DNA of 64,000 bases. Source: Cardinium endosymbiont of Culicoides punctatus (GTDB lineage Bacteria > Bacteroidota > Bacteroidia > Cytophagales > Amoebophilaceae). The stretch spans positions 1 through 64,000 of the forward strand of contig NZ_QWJI01000001.1 in the NCBI RefSeq assembly GCF_004354815.1, read 5' to 3'. Of the stretch, positions 27,792 to 36,939 are shown one piece after another. The notes under the pieces were generated by a model, which was not told where the DNA came from, did not search any database, and saw nothing but the letters and a program-made list of their open reading frames with translations. The number at the start of each line of letters is the position of its first letter. Position 1 is the first letter of the stretch. The position numbers were made by a program, and so were the translations under genes.

Positions 27792-27965
27792 TTTGAATAG
27801 AAATAACTACCATCAGGTAACCAAATATAATATTTTACGATAAAGGGATAATAGATTTTAGGCATTGTGATGCTCTACAGGAATGGTAGGTTTTATGAAC
27901 AGATCTATTAAATTGATTGTGTCAAATGAAAAAAACTGTTTCTATAGTAATAATTTGGTGCAAAA

Positions 27966-28883
27966 ATGGAGTTAATTCCCAAGCATTTGGTTGTTATAGT
28001 GGGGCCAACAGCTGTAGGTAAAACAGCACTGTCTATCCAATTAGCTGAATATTTACAATGTGAAATACTATCTGCTGACTCGAGACAGTTTTACTATGAC
28101 ATGGCTATTGGAACTGCACAACCTACTAAAGAAGAAATGCGTGGTATTCCTCACCATTTTTTATCTTTTTTACCCGTTCAAGAATTATATACTGCAGGCA
28201 AGTTTGCTAAAGAAGCACGACAAAAGTTAACCAGCCTTTTTATAGATCACGATATAGCCATACTTATTGGAGGATCAGGTCTTTATATAAAAGCGTTATG
28301 TGAAGGACTAGCAGATTTCCCTCCTGTAGCACCCAATTTGCGTGCCATGTTAAACCTTAATTTTAAGGAACGTGGGCTTCATTATCTTACTGAAATGCTC
28401 GCACAAAAAGATCCAGATTACTATCATATAGTAGATCTAAAAAATCCTAAAAGAATCATTAGGGCTTTAGAAATATGTTTGAGTACAGGGGTTCCCTACT
28501 CAACATTACGTAAACAGCTGCCAAGTGTAATAAAGACATTTAACGTTATTCCAATAGGCATCACTCAAGAAAAACATCTACTATATGAAAGAATTGAACT
28601 GCGTGTGGATATAATGATGCAGCAAGGTCTATTGCAAGAGGTAGAAAAGCTCCATCCCTATAAAGAACTAAATGCCTTGCAAACGCTGGGCTATAAGGAG
28701 TTATTTGACTACATAGATGGAGTGTCTAGATTAGATGAATCTATAAATCAAATAAAAATTAATACAAAAAAATATGCTAAAAAGCAGATAACATGGTTCC
28801 AAAAAGATAAAAGTATTGCATGGTTTGCTCCAGATGATATCACAAAAATATATGCATATATACAGTCTATAGTAGAATTGTAA
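27966..28883 (+). CDS. miaA: tRNA dimethylallyltransferase
   Basis: MiaA adds the dimethylallyl group to A37 of tRNAs reading UNN codons. The 305-residue protein has the P-loop GPTAVGKT (13-20), the SADSRQFYYDMAIGTAQP block with the catalytic Asp, GGSGLYIKAL, and the C-terminal KKYAKKQITWF motif that contacts tRNA. Length and motifs are normal. It follows the ankyrin gene by about 175 bp on the same strand. Confidence 0.96.
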   Translation: MELIPKHLVVIVGPTAVGKTALSIQLAEYLQCEILSADSRQFYYDMAIGTAQPTKEEMRGIPHHFLSFLPVQELYTAGKFAKEARQKLTSLFIDHDIAILIGGSGLYIKALCEGLADFPPVAPNLRAMLNLNFKERGLHYLTEMLAQKDPDYYHIVDLKNPKRIIRALEICLSTGVPYSTLRKQLPSVIKTFNVIPIGITQEKHLLYERIELRVDIMMQQGLLQEVEKLHPYKELNALQTLGYKELFDYIDGVSRLDESINQIKINTKKYAKKQITWFQKDKSIAWFAPDDITKIYAYIQSIVEL

Positions 28884-28935
28884 TAATGCTATAATTTCAA
28901 CGAAAAGTGCGCAAGTATTGACATCTATAATTATA

Positions 28936-28960
28936 TACACATTTTTTAAGAAAATGTGTA
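28936..28960 (+). terminator. Hairpin downstream of miaA
   Basis: TACACATTTT and AAAATGTGTA form a perfect 10-bp stem around a 5-base loop about 50 bp after the miaA stop. No T-run follows, so it is a weak terminator candidate. Confidence 0.4.
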
Positions 28961-29055
28961 ATACATACACAAAATTGTATTTTTTTATGAAATTTTATAT
29001 ATTACCTTCATAAGGTGAACCTAGTTACTAGGTAGAATTTTTAGTATTATGTATG

Positions 29056-29083
29056 TTTTTATTCTTGAAATCGAATAGGTTTG
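29056..29083 (+). promoter_or_regulatory. Candidate promoter of the interrupted lipoprotein gene
   Basis: A perfect -7 box TAGGTTTG (29076-29083) lies 30 bp before the ATG of the interrupted gene. A T-rich stretch (29056-29060) stands at about the right distance for a weak -33 element. Confidence 0.4.
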
Positions 29084-29113
29084 TGTGTATAGCAGACTTA
29101 AATATAATTCATT

Positions 29114-29818
29114 ATGATTAAATTCAAATTTTATACTTCTTTGAAGCATGTTAAGCGTCTTTTATGTTCCATAATAATTTGGTGGTGGTACAAATATATG
29201 ATACTAAATTACTCAAACTAGATTTTATATTTTTGTTTTGATAATGAATATTGTATTGATTTTTTTGCATAAATAATTCTATTTTTTGTCTTTGTTAAAG
29301 CCATTATTTACTATATCTATGTTAGTGAGGCATTCAGAATAGCTTTCTGTAATGTGTTTGCTTAAAAAAAATTAACCACTTCTTATTAAACGATATAAAA
29401 TACACTCAAGATCAAATACTTATTCCATCATATATTTGTACCACCACCAATAATTTTAGTACATGGTACTAGCTGTACAGGGAGTTTGGCAGATATGCAG
29501 GGCATGAAGAAAGGAGATAATAATAATACCTGTTTAATAGTAAGTGAAGGAGTCAGTTCAATAGATTCGGAATCGGAAGGGAAAAATGAAGAAGTTTCTT
29601 CAGAATCAGCAGTATCTATTTTGAGTCGCTTGAGCTGTTTCAGTTTTTTCCGTAGTAATACTAAAAGTAAGGGTATATCAATGGTTAATAATTCAGATGT
29701 GTACATATATGTTAATAATACAGATACAACTGCTAATTCTAATGTATGGCATGCTGATCGGAGTGAATCTCGAATAATCTCTGACGGTAATGGTTTTCCG
29801 CATATTTTGATTATATAA
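29114..29818 (+). pseudogene. Lipoprotein gene split by a MITE within its signal peptide
   Basis: Reading from ATG 29114 gives a basic N-terminus and hydrophobic core up to Ile22, then runs into the element and a TAG at 29219-29221. Removing the 268-bp element plus one 8-bp target copy (276 bp) rejoins the frame exactly. The restored protein has 142 residues with a good lipoprotein signal (KRLLCSIIILVHGTSC, Cys29). After it comes a Ser/Asn/Glu-rich, weakly conserved region ending HILII. No family was recognised. The 3' part stays open for over 110 codons and could in principle be translated from TTG 29486 or ATG 29495, but without a signal peptide. The insertion is therefore probably recent. 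Confidence 0.75.
29181..29448. mobile_element. MITE: 268 bp, 22-bp perfect TIRs, 8-bp target duplication
   Basis: The ends 29181-29202 and 29427-29448 are exact 22-bp inverted repeats beginning GGTGGTGGTA and ending ATATGAT. They are flanked by the direct repeat AATAATTT at 29173-29180 and 29449-29456. The 224-bp interior is AT-rich and has no ORF of transposase size, so the element is non-autonomous. The 8-bp duplication should help identify the parent transposase family, which is not in this window. A diverged copy of one end is at 1527. Confidence 0.85.
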
Positions 29819-30134
29819 ACGGTAACCCTCTCTGAGTTATTCTGTGATATTTCCACATAACAACATAATAAAGAACACACTATAGTTATAGAAACTACCC
29901 AAGTGCCCTATGTTCTGTATAAAAAAAGTATTTTTATAGCTGAATTATAAGTCAGCTATAAAATTATACAGTAAAGCTTTAGTAGCACATTTGCACTAAT
30001 CGTTTTTTTCAACTCCAACACAAGGTTCCTGGATAGCTACATTTCCCCAAATCCAAAGTCCAATCTCCTGTAAAAAGAATCTTTTTGCAATAATCTATAT
30101 CCCATGTGCTATCGGAAAAATTACAAACTTATAA
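29819..30134. other. Gap between the split lipoprotein gene and lysS
   Basis: Apart from the long hairpin at 29932-29963, listed separately, nothing is recognised in this convergent gap. Confidence 0.4.
29932..29963. terminator. 12-bp hairpin in convergent gap
   Basis: TTTTATAGCTGA and TCAGCTATAAAA form a perfect 12-bp stem with an 8-base loop. On the minus strand a TTTTTTT run follows shortly after, so it could end lysS transcription. It can also fold on the plus strand for the lipoprotein gene. Confidence 0.5.
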
Positions 30135-31658
30135 CTATTGATGCTCAGGCCTCATTTGTGGAAAGAAAATAACATCTTGAATAGAATGTACATTGGTCAT
30201 AATCATAGTTAAACGATCTATCCCTATGCCAACCCCTACCGTCGGTGGCATGCCATAACGCAAAGCCTTCAAAAAGTCATGATCTACTACCATAGCTTCT
30301 TCGTCCCCTCGTTCTCCCAAAGAACGTTGCTCTTCCAGCCTTTGTTGCTGATCTATTGGATCATTTAGTTCAGAAAAAGCATTGCATATTTCTTTCCCAT
30401 TGCATATAACCTCAAACCGCTCTGTTAAACTTGGATTATCCCTATGTCGTTTGGCTAAAGGAGACATTTCAACCGGATAGTCTGTTATAAAAGTAGGTTG
30501 AATAAGATATGGTTCACACTTTTCCCCAAAAATTTCATCTATAATTTTCCCTTTTGCGATGTTGTCCTCTAAAGAGATGTGAAGCTGGTGTGCTATCGTT
30601 CGTAATGCTTGTTCATCCATATTGCTTACATCATGGCCTGTAAAATGTTGAATGGCTTCAAACATGGTAAAACGTTTCCATGGTCTCTGAAAGTTAATGG
30701 TATGGGCACCAACTTGGATCGTTGTTGTACCATGCAAAGCCAGCGCTACTGTTTCAATCAACTGTTCCATAAAGTCCATCATCCAGATGTAATCCTTGTA
30801 GGCTACATAAAGCTCTACTTGTGTAAATTCTGGATTATGAAAACGCGACATTCCCTCATTCCTAAAATCTTTAGCAAATTCATACACCCCATCATATCCA
30901 CCAATAATCAATCGCTTTAGGTAAAGCTCATTAGAAATACGCAAATAGAGTGGTATATCTAATGCATTGTGATGTGTCTTAAATGGTCGTGCCGATGCCC
31001 CCCCATAGATTGGCTGCAGAATAGGTGTCTCTACCTCTAAATAACCCTGTTGGTTTAAAGTATACTTAATGGTATCAATCAATTTTGTTCTTTGTTCAAA
31101 TACTTTACGAACATCTGGATTGACAATTAAATCAACGTATCGTTGACGATACCGTTGTTCTGAATCTGTAAAAGCATCATAGGTCTGTATGCCTTCTTTC
31201 GTAACTGCTTCTTTAACAATAGGTAATGGTGTTAATGCCTTAGTTAATAATCGAAGATGGGTAACATGTACTGCAATAGCACCTACTTGAGTAGTGAAAA
31301 CAAATCCTTGTACCTCAATGATATCACCTATATCCAGTAATTTTTTAAAAAAAACATTGTAATAGCTTTTATCTTCATCTGGAGCAATGGCATCCCGTTG
31401 CACATAAAGCTGAATACGCCCTGTTGCATCTTGTAGTTCTACAAACGAAGCTGCTCCCATAATTCTCCGGCTCATAATACGACCGGCCAATATTACATGG
31501 CTATAATCTTCTTTATTTTCTTCCTTATAATTTGCAAGGATTGTTGAAGCCTTTACATTAATGGCATTAACAGAAGCTGGATATGGAAGAATACCCATTG
31601 CTTCTATTGCTGCTTTTTTCTGGGTTCTAATAATTTCTTGTTCACTAAGTTGATGCAT
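30135..31658 (-). CDS. lysS: Lysine--tRNA ligase (class II)
   Basis: LysS charges tRNA-Lys. The frame opens with a TTG at 31682, but the ATG at 31658 gives MHQLSEQEIIRTQKK, the family-like start, and about 507 residues. The N-terminal OB-fold (VILAGRIMSRRIMGAASFVELQD) binds the anticodon. The class II core shows motif 2 (FRNEGMSRFHNPEFTQVE) and motif 3 (GVGIGIDRLTM). It appears intact. A 12-bp inverted repeat lies in its upstream region. Confidence 0.96.
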   Translation of the reverse strand: MHQLSEQEIIRTQKKAAIEAMGILPYPASVNAINVKASTILANYKEENKEDYSHVILAGRIMSRRIMGAASFVELQDATGRIQLYVQRDAIAPDEDKSYYNVFFKKLLDIGDIIEVQGFVFTTQVGAIAVHVTHLRLLTKALTPLPIVKEAVTKEGIQTYDAFTDSEQRYRQRYVDLIVNPDVRKVFEQRTKLIDTIKYTLNQQGYLEVETPILQPIYGGASARPFKTHHNALDIPLYLRISNELYLKRLIIGGYDGVYEFAKDFRNEGMSRFHNPEFTQVELYVAYKDYIWMMDFMEQLIETVALALHGTTTIQVGAHTINFQRPWKRFTMFEAIQHFTGHDVSNMDEQALRTIAHQLHISLEDNIAKGKIIDEIFGEKCEPYLIQPTFITDYPVEMSPLAKRHRDNPSLTERFEVICNGKEICNAFSELNDPIDQQQRLEEQRSLGERGDEEAMVVDHDFLKALRYGMPPTVGVGIGIDRLTMIMTNVHSIQDVIFFPQMRPEHQ

Positions 31659-32155
31659 GGCTTTGAATAAATTTTTACGCAAAATATGTCTTAATTTTCC
31701 TGCTCATTAGACTTCTTTCTGTAATTCCATTTCATTATAGTCCTCAAATACACGTCTAAAAATTAGCTTCGAAAGAAGTCTATTATACAAGTGGGTTATG
31801 TACATTAAGTTTGTTTCCTAATTGTAAAATTATGTCTAACGTAGTCCTAAAGTGATCTTTGATGCCATATTCCGCCATTAGAAATAATCCTAATTGGATA
31901 AATTTAACATATTTTACATTGATAATAAAGAAAATGATAATTATTTATCCTTCTATTTATATTTCTGTCTTGATATAAAGGTATCAAAAATAAGATTTGT
32001 ATAAAAAAATTCCATACAGGTATTGCTGAAGTGTAACGTCAGTTCGAAATTACATCCGTACTGACGTTAACGAGAAAACATTGGATAAGGAGAGGCTTAA
32101 TTGGCAAAATTATGTGGTGTTAGATCAAATTTTAACCAATAACATCTCAATGCTA
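31659..32155. other. Gap upstream of lysS with two inverted repeats
   Basis: TAGACTTCTTTC (31708-31719) and GAAAGAAGTCTA (31771-31782) are exact inverted repeats 51 bp apart in the lysS leader region. TAACGTCAGT (32034-32043) and ACTGACGTTA (32060-32069) form a 10-bp stem just after the stop of the coiled-coil lipoprotein gene and may mark its transcript end. No gene is seen. Confidence 0.45.
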
Positions 32156-33088
32156 TTACTGGGTTCTATTTTTTTTCTTGCCTGGAGAAGCCGCTCTTTT
32201 ATTATCAATTAATGCTTTCGCTTCCTTATAGTTCTTTTCTGCTTGGTCTAAATAACCTTGAATAGTATGATTAGTCAGGTTTTTTTGAGTATCTTTCGCG
32301 GCATTTAAACGAGATAAAAAGTTATTCAAAATACCATTGTTGTTTGCATCCCATTCGGCTAATTTTCGTTTTAGTTGCTCACTTCCATTGGGCATTTTCT
32401 CAATTTTCTTCACTTCATCTAACATTCTTTTTGATTCTGTTAAGAGATCACCTGTTTCTTGCTTTTGTTGTGCTTGGTTTTTCAAAAACTCTTTATTATC
32501 AATATTTTTTTTGTCCTCTACGGCTTGTTTCGCTTGCGTATAGTTCTTTTCTGCAGATTTTAGATTATTCTGAGCATTTGTTAATAAGGTTTGAATCGTA
32601 TTAGCATCCTCATCTGTAATTTCTTTAGCTTTATCGGTCAAGCTGTTTTGAGTAGTTTTCGCTGCGTTTAAAGTAGATAAAAAATCATTCAATTTATTCT
32701 CATCAGGAATTGTTTTTAACATTCTTTCGGACTCTGTTAAGCATTCTTTTGTACTATTAACGTGGTTTTCATATGCTGAAATTAATGTAGAGAAATCTTG
32801 TTTTTGATGGAGGGGGCTTGCAGATGTAGATCCTATAGGTGGTGTATTAGAATTTCTTATAGGCTTTTGATTTTCTTCAGATTCCTTTTTCACAGTTTCT
32901 GCATCATTATTATGATAACCATTACCTGTCTTTTCTGTCTTTTTGTTATGTTGAGTATTTCCACTTTGCTGTCTTGTGAAGACATAGGTATGTTTGGTTC
33001 CATTGCACCCATCCATAGCCGATATAGTTAAGGTAAATAGAAAGATAGCTATATTAAGCAATAGACTTTTTGTTTTATTTTTTTTCAT
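32156..33088 (-). CDS. Coiled-coil lipoprotein with internal duplication
   Basis: The start at ATG 33088 gives MKKNKTKSLLLNIAIFLF, a lipoprotein-type signal with a candidate lipobox MDGC. An upstream ATG at 33109 would add seven residues. After a Ser/Asn/Gln-rich linker the protein contains two tandem helical units of about 90-100 residues. Each carries LTES-RML, LN-FLS-LNAAK-TQ, TIQ and EKNY-EAK/QAK elements. Both are predicted coiled coil. No family was recognised. Its composition resembles periplasmic or surface stalk proteins. It appears intact and stands alone. Confidence 0.75.
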   Translation of the reverse strand: MKKNKTKSLLLNIAIFLFTLTISAMDGCNGTKHTYVFTRQQSGNTQHNKKTEKTGNGYHNNDAETVKKESEENQKPIRNSNTPPIGSTSASPLHQKQDFSTLISAYENHVNSTKECLTESERMLKTIPDENKLNDFLSTLNAAKTTQNSLTDKAKEITDEDANTIQTLLTNAQNNLKSAEKNYTQAKQAVEDKKNIDNKEFLKNQAQQKQETGDLLTESKRMLDEVKKIEKMPNGSEQLKRKLAEWDANNNGILNNFLSRLNAAKDTQKNLTNHTIQGYLDQAEKNYKEAKALIDNKRAASPGKKKNRTQ

Positions 33089-33384
33089 ATAAATATATTT
33101 TTTGTGCATTTAAATACTATAACAACCAGATTAAAGCACTAGACATGTGCATATGTGTCATTATTCCCTATGTATAAGTGTAATTAAATTTTGTTTATTT
33201 TCCTATTATTTGTTACCTATAATTAATATTTTGAAATCATTAAAAGTGGGGGTTCATGGGTGTTCCCTTTCTGTACAAGAGGAATTTTTCTTGCGGTTAT
33301 ATTGATGCTATAGGTGATTATCTTGCTTTTTTTTATATTTAGCCAGCAGTGATCTATTTGTGTTTAAAATACGTATACAATAAG

Positions 33385-34926
33385 ATGTCCAAAAAAACAA
33401 TCTACTTCATTTTTCTTTCACTATTTTTAATAAGTCTGCATTTTGCAGTATCCGCTGATGAAAAATCTGTTACTTATACAGCCCAATCTTTAGAAGCCGA
33501 TTTGTTAAATAATAAGCCTTGTAAACGATTAGAGGGCAATGTGCGTTTTACTTTTCATCAAACTGGCATTGTATTATCCGCAGATAAGGTTTATAAATAT
33601 GATGATGAAGACTTAATAGAAGCTCAAGGGAATGTCCAAATGGTAGATAAACAGGGCCGTCTTATAAAAGCAGACCGACTAACTTACTATTCAGAAACAA
33701 AGCTGGCTACTTTGCAGGATAATGTGATGTTTGAATCTGAAAATGTTACTTGTTATACACAACAATTGGTCTATGATATGGAGAAAAAGCAAAGCAGCTT
33801 TTCGAATGGTGTTAAATTATTGCAAAACGAAATGATTTTAACCAGCACAAATGGAATGTATAACGGAATAACCCATACAGCCACTTTTTTAGGAGAGGTT
33901 GTCCTTTCAGATCCTAGGTACGTAGTATATTCCAATCAACTGAGTTACCATACCACAACAGAAACTGCTTCTTTTTCAGGACCTACGAAAATTACTGCAG
34001 AACAAGGTATGTTGACAACAGCTCATGGAGGAATCTATCAAATAGCTAAAAAATACCTTTTGTTTAACCAGGGGACGCTAGATATTAAGGATCTTTCTCT
34101 TTTTGCAGATCGTTTAGAGCTATTTGATGCAAAAGATTGTGTTGCTACAGGACATGTGTCACTTCGTAGTAAAGTACACAATATGGTAATCACTGGAGAA
34201 AAAGCTACTTATTCTGCAAAAGACAAGAAAACAGAAATTACTGGACAGCCTTTACTAACAAGTACGATTAATGATGAGCTGATATATCTTCGTGCAGATA
34301 CGTTTATTGTTTTAGAAAAAGAAAATATAAAAGAAAAGCATAATCCCATTCATGAAATTCATGCATTAAATAATGTTAGGCTCTATCAAGAGCTTATACA
34401 AGGCATTGCGGATGGTGCTGTTTATAATTCGAGTGATAATACCATTCGCTTACAAAATAAACCCGTCGTTTGGTGTGGGAATTATCAAATTACAGGGGAA
34501 GATGTACATCTAGCTATATTAGAAGATGAACAAGTTAAAATGTTTGTAAATAAAAATTTATTTATGGCATCTGCTGATCCTGTGGGTAACTACAATCAAG
34601 TAAAAGGTCATAAGATGACTGCAGATTTCCAGAAAGGAGCCATCGAAAAAATGTCCGTAGAGGGTAATGGTGAAAGTCTCTATTTTATTCTTGCGGAAAA
34701 TAATGAGCTGGTAGGCATGAATCATATGAAGTGTAATCTCATGGAAATCACTATAAAAGAAAATCAATTAGAACGGATGGAATTTAAGCCAAAACCTAAT
34801 GGCGTGTTTTATCCAGCAGAGAAAATAAAAGAAGAACAAATGAAGTTAGAAGATTTTGTTTGGTATGGTGAAAAGTGGCCTACTAAAGAAAATATTTTAG
34901 CAATGAATCCGTTAAATGAAATATAA
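33385..34926 (+). CDS. OstA/LptA-like LPS-transport family protein
   Basis: The start is ATG 33385 (MSKKTIYFIFLSLFLISLHF), a signal peptide with probable cleavage after AVSA. A GTG at 33349 extends the frame without adding a sensible signal. The 513-residue protein is built from repeated beta-strand units of the OstA/LptA jellyroll type (ADKVYKYDDEDLIEAQGNVQMVD, ADRLTYYSETKLATLQDNVMF, NGITHTATFLGEVVL). In Bacteroidota such proteins are annotated OstA-like and presumed to carry lipopolysaccharide across the periplasm. The LptD barrel domain is absent. It is consistent with the lpxK and LpxH-like genes here. Confidence 0.85.
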   Translation: MSKKTIYFIFLSLFLISLHFAVSADEKSVTYTAQSLEADLLNNKPCKRLEGNVRFTFHQTGIVLSADKVYKYDDEDLIEAQGNVQMVDKQGRLIKADRLTYYSETKLATLQDNVMFESENVTCYTQQLVYDMEKKQSSFSNGVKLLQNEMILTSTNGMYNGITHTATFLGEVVLSDPRYVVYSNQLSYHTTTETASFSGPTKITAEQGMLTTAHGGIYQIAKKYLLFNQGTLDIKDLSLFADRLELFDAKDCVATGHVSLRSKVHNMVITGEKATYSAKDKKTEITGQPLLTSTINDELIYLRADTFIVLEKENIKEKHNPIHEIHALNNVRLYQELIQGIADGAVYNSSDNTIRLQNKPVVWCGNYQITGEDVHLAILEDEQVKMFVNKNLFMASADPVGNYNQVKGHKMTADFQKGAIEKMSVEGNGESLYFILAENNELVGMNHMKCNLMEITIKENQLERMEFKPKPNGVFYPAEKIKEEQMKLEDFVWYGEKWPTKENILAMNPLNEI

Positions 34927-35114
34927 TCGGTCTTCAAATATTTTTTATGAATATAGTATTGCTAATATCTGTTCATAAAACTTCCTTACTGTAAATCGTC
35001 TACTAACAAAAATCTCTTTTTTAGGGGGTAAAAAAGCAAGAAAGAAACCCCTTTCTTCTCAGAAGGAGGATATCTTGTTTGTGTTTATATATTTTATTGG
35101 CTGTTAATAAAAAA

Positions 35115-35145
35115 CAGGCTTGCCTTTTTAATTCAGACAAGCCTG
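35115..35145 (-). terminator. Intrinsic terminator of rng
   Basis: CAGGCTTG (35115-35122) pairs with CAAGCCTG (35138-35145). Read on the minus strand the stem is followed directly by TTTTTTATT. It lies about 30 bp beyond the rng stop, a textbook intrinsic terminator. Confidence 0.8.
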
Positions 35146-35172
35146 CATACAGGATTAGCATTCCAAAAAATA

Positions 35173-36726
35173 TTACCGAAGTTCTATTTCCTCTTGATTT
35201 TTATCTAAAAACTTGTAATCCGTTATGGCCATTGAAGAGTCCTTCACTAGTGTAACCCATTTCCCATATTTCAGAAACCATTTGAGGCGTTTAGATAACC
35301 AATTTTGTGTAAAATAGGCATAAAGATAAGGATGCAATAAGAGCTTTATATTTTTCTCATTTTGGTTCATTAAGATAAGAGATAAATCTGATTCAATTCT
35401 TTCTGATACCAACAAAGAAGCATCTATCTTTCCAGTTCCATTACAAGAAGGACAAAGTTCTCTCGTAACTACATTCATTTCTGGCCTTACCCTTTGTCTT
35501 GTGATTTGCATTACTCCAAATTTTGACAATGGTAAGACAGAAGCTTTAGCACGATCTTCTTTCATAAATTCCTTCACCTTTTGATAAAGGAGCTTACGAT
35601 CTTCAACATCTTTAAGATCTATGAAGTCAATTACAATAATGCCTCCCATATCACGTAAACGTAACTGTCTAGCAATCTCTTTAGCAGCAGCCAAGTTTGC
35701 ATTTAAGGCAGTCTTTCCTTGTCCTTCCTCATCTAAAGCTCTATTTCCACTATTTACGTCAATGACATGCATGGCTTCGGTATGTTCTATAATTAGATAC
35801 CCTCCCCCGTCTATGCCAACTGTTTGACCAAATAATGTTTTCAACTGTTTTTCTATACCTAACTGTTCAAAGAGTTTAAACCTACTTTGGTGCAGTTTAA
35901 GAATCTTTTCTTTCTCAGGTGCAATGGTATGTATGTACTGTTTGACTTCAGCATAAAGCGATTTATCATCCACTATAATGCTATCGAAAGACTCATTAAG
36001 CATGTCCCGAAGAATAGTATAGGTTCTATTTACTTCTCCTATAACTTTTTCGCCAGGAAAGATAGTTGCAAGCTGTTTCATCCCTTTTTTCCACTTATCA
36101 ACAAGGTCTTTAAGATCCCTATCTAGCGTAGCAACATCGATACCTTTCGCCACTGTACGGACAATTATGCCAAAGTTTTTCTCTTTTATTGAAGCAATTA
36201 GGCGATGCAATCGATCGCGTTCCTCAGGATTCGTAATCTTTTTGGAAATACTAATTGTATCCACAAAAGGTATTAGTATCATATAGCGACCAGGGAAAGC
36301 TAATTCCGAAGAGATGCGTGGTCCTTTATTAGATATCGGCTCTTTTACTATTTGAACCAATACCTCTTGTCCTTTCATAAGGACATCTCCAACCTTACCC
36401 AGTTTATCTATAATGGGCTCAATCGAAAAATTTGCGAGACTGTCTACATTCCCGTGTCGCTCTCTGACAATTTTAATAGCTTTTTGTAGAGAATTGAACT
36501 GTGGTCCTAGGTCCAAATAATGCAAAAAAGCATCTTTATGATACCCTACATCCACAAAACAAGCATTTAAACTGGGGACTATTTTTTTAATAATGCCCAG
36601 ATAAATGTCACCTACTGTAAATCTATTATCTTCTTTTTCTACGTGGTATTCAAATAGATTTCCATCTTTAAGCAATGCTATCCTGCAATCATCATTTATA
36701 CTATTAATCACTAATTCGTTACCCAC
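35173..36726 (-). CDS. rng: Ribonuclease G (RNase E/G family)
   Basis: RNase G is a single-strand endoribonuclease for rRNA processing and mRNA decay. The 517-residue protein has an N-terminal S1 domain (FTVGDIYLGIIKKIVPSLNACFVDVGY), the DNase I-like catalytic part with DVNSG and GGIIVIDFIDL (metal-binding Asp residues), and the zinc-link motif CPSCNGTG. It starts with GTG: no ATG is available in frame before the upstream stop, and V/M-GNELVIN matches relatives. The C-terminal scaffold of RNase E is absent. An intrinsic terminator follows. Confidence 0.93.
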   Translation of the reverse strand: MGNELVINSINDDCRIALLKDGNLFEYHVEKEDNRFTVGDIYLGIIKKIVPSLNACFVDVGYHKDAFLHYLDLGPQFNSLQKAIKIVRERHGNVDSLANFSIEPIIDKLGKVGDVLMKGQEVLVQIVKEPISNKGPRISSELAFPGRYMILIPFVDTISISKKITNPEERDRLHRLIASIKEKNFGIIVRTVAKGIDVATLDRDLKDLVDKWKKGMKQLATIFPGEKVIGEVNRTYTILRDMLNESFDSIIVDDKSLYAEVKQYIHTIAPEKEKILKLHQSRFKLFEQLGIEKQLKTLFGQTVGIDGGGYLIIEHTEAMHVIDVNSGNRALDEEGQGKTALNANLAAAKEIARQLRLRDMGGIIVIDFIDLKDVEDRKLLYQKVKEFMKEDRAKASVLPLSKFGVMQITRQRVRPEMNVVTRELCPSCNGTGKIDASLLVSERIESDLSLILMNQNEKNIKLLLHPYLYAYFTQNWLSKRLKWFLKYGKWVTLVKDSSMAITDYKFLDKNQEEIELR

Positions 36727-36843
36727 GCGTTCATTCTTTGTTTATGTTTTTACAGAAACCTAAAAACAGAAAGCAATTAGTAGCGTATCTAGGCATTATA
36801 AATAATCAAGCAAAACAGATAATAATATCTTTTTCACTTAGTG

Positions 36844-36939
36844 CTATCTATTTTTCTTTTTATGTCTATTCAACCTAAGGCGTTTTTTACGCTTATGTGT
36901 AGCTACCTTTTGTCTTTTTCTTTTTCTACCACAAGGCAT
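36844..36939 (-). CDS. 31-residue basic protein, AURKAIP1/COX24-like small ribosomal protein
   Basis: The ORF encodes MPCGRKRKRQKVATHKRKKR and then LRLNRHKKKNR. More than half the residues are Lys, Arg or His. This matches a tiny conserved Bacteroidota protein (MPCGKKRKRHK-MATHKRKKR type) annotated as an AURKAIP1/COX24-domain protein and related to mitoribosomal mS38. A role on the small ribosomal subunit is inferred. It is about 120 bp upstream of rng on the same strand and may share its transcript. Gene callers with a length cut-off will miss it. Confidence 0.85.
   Translation of the reverse strand: MPCGRKRKRQKVATHKRKKRLRLNRHKKKNR

Noticed and set aside
29428-29880. 150-codon minus-strand ORF opposite the split lipoprotein gene
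   Set aside because: It covers the MITE end and is the antisense of the restored lipoprotein frame, which has a much better start and signal peptide.
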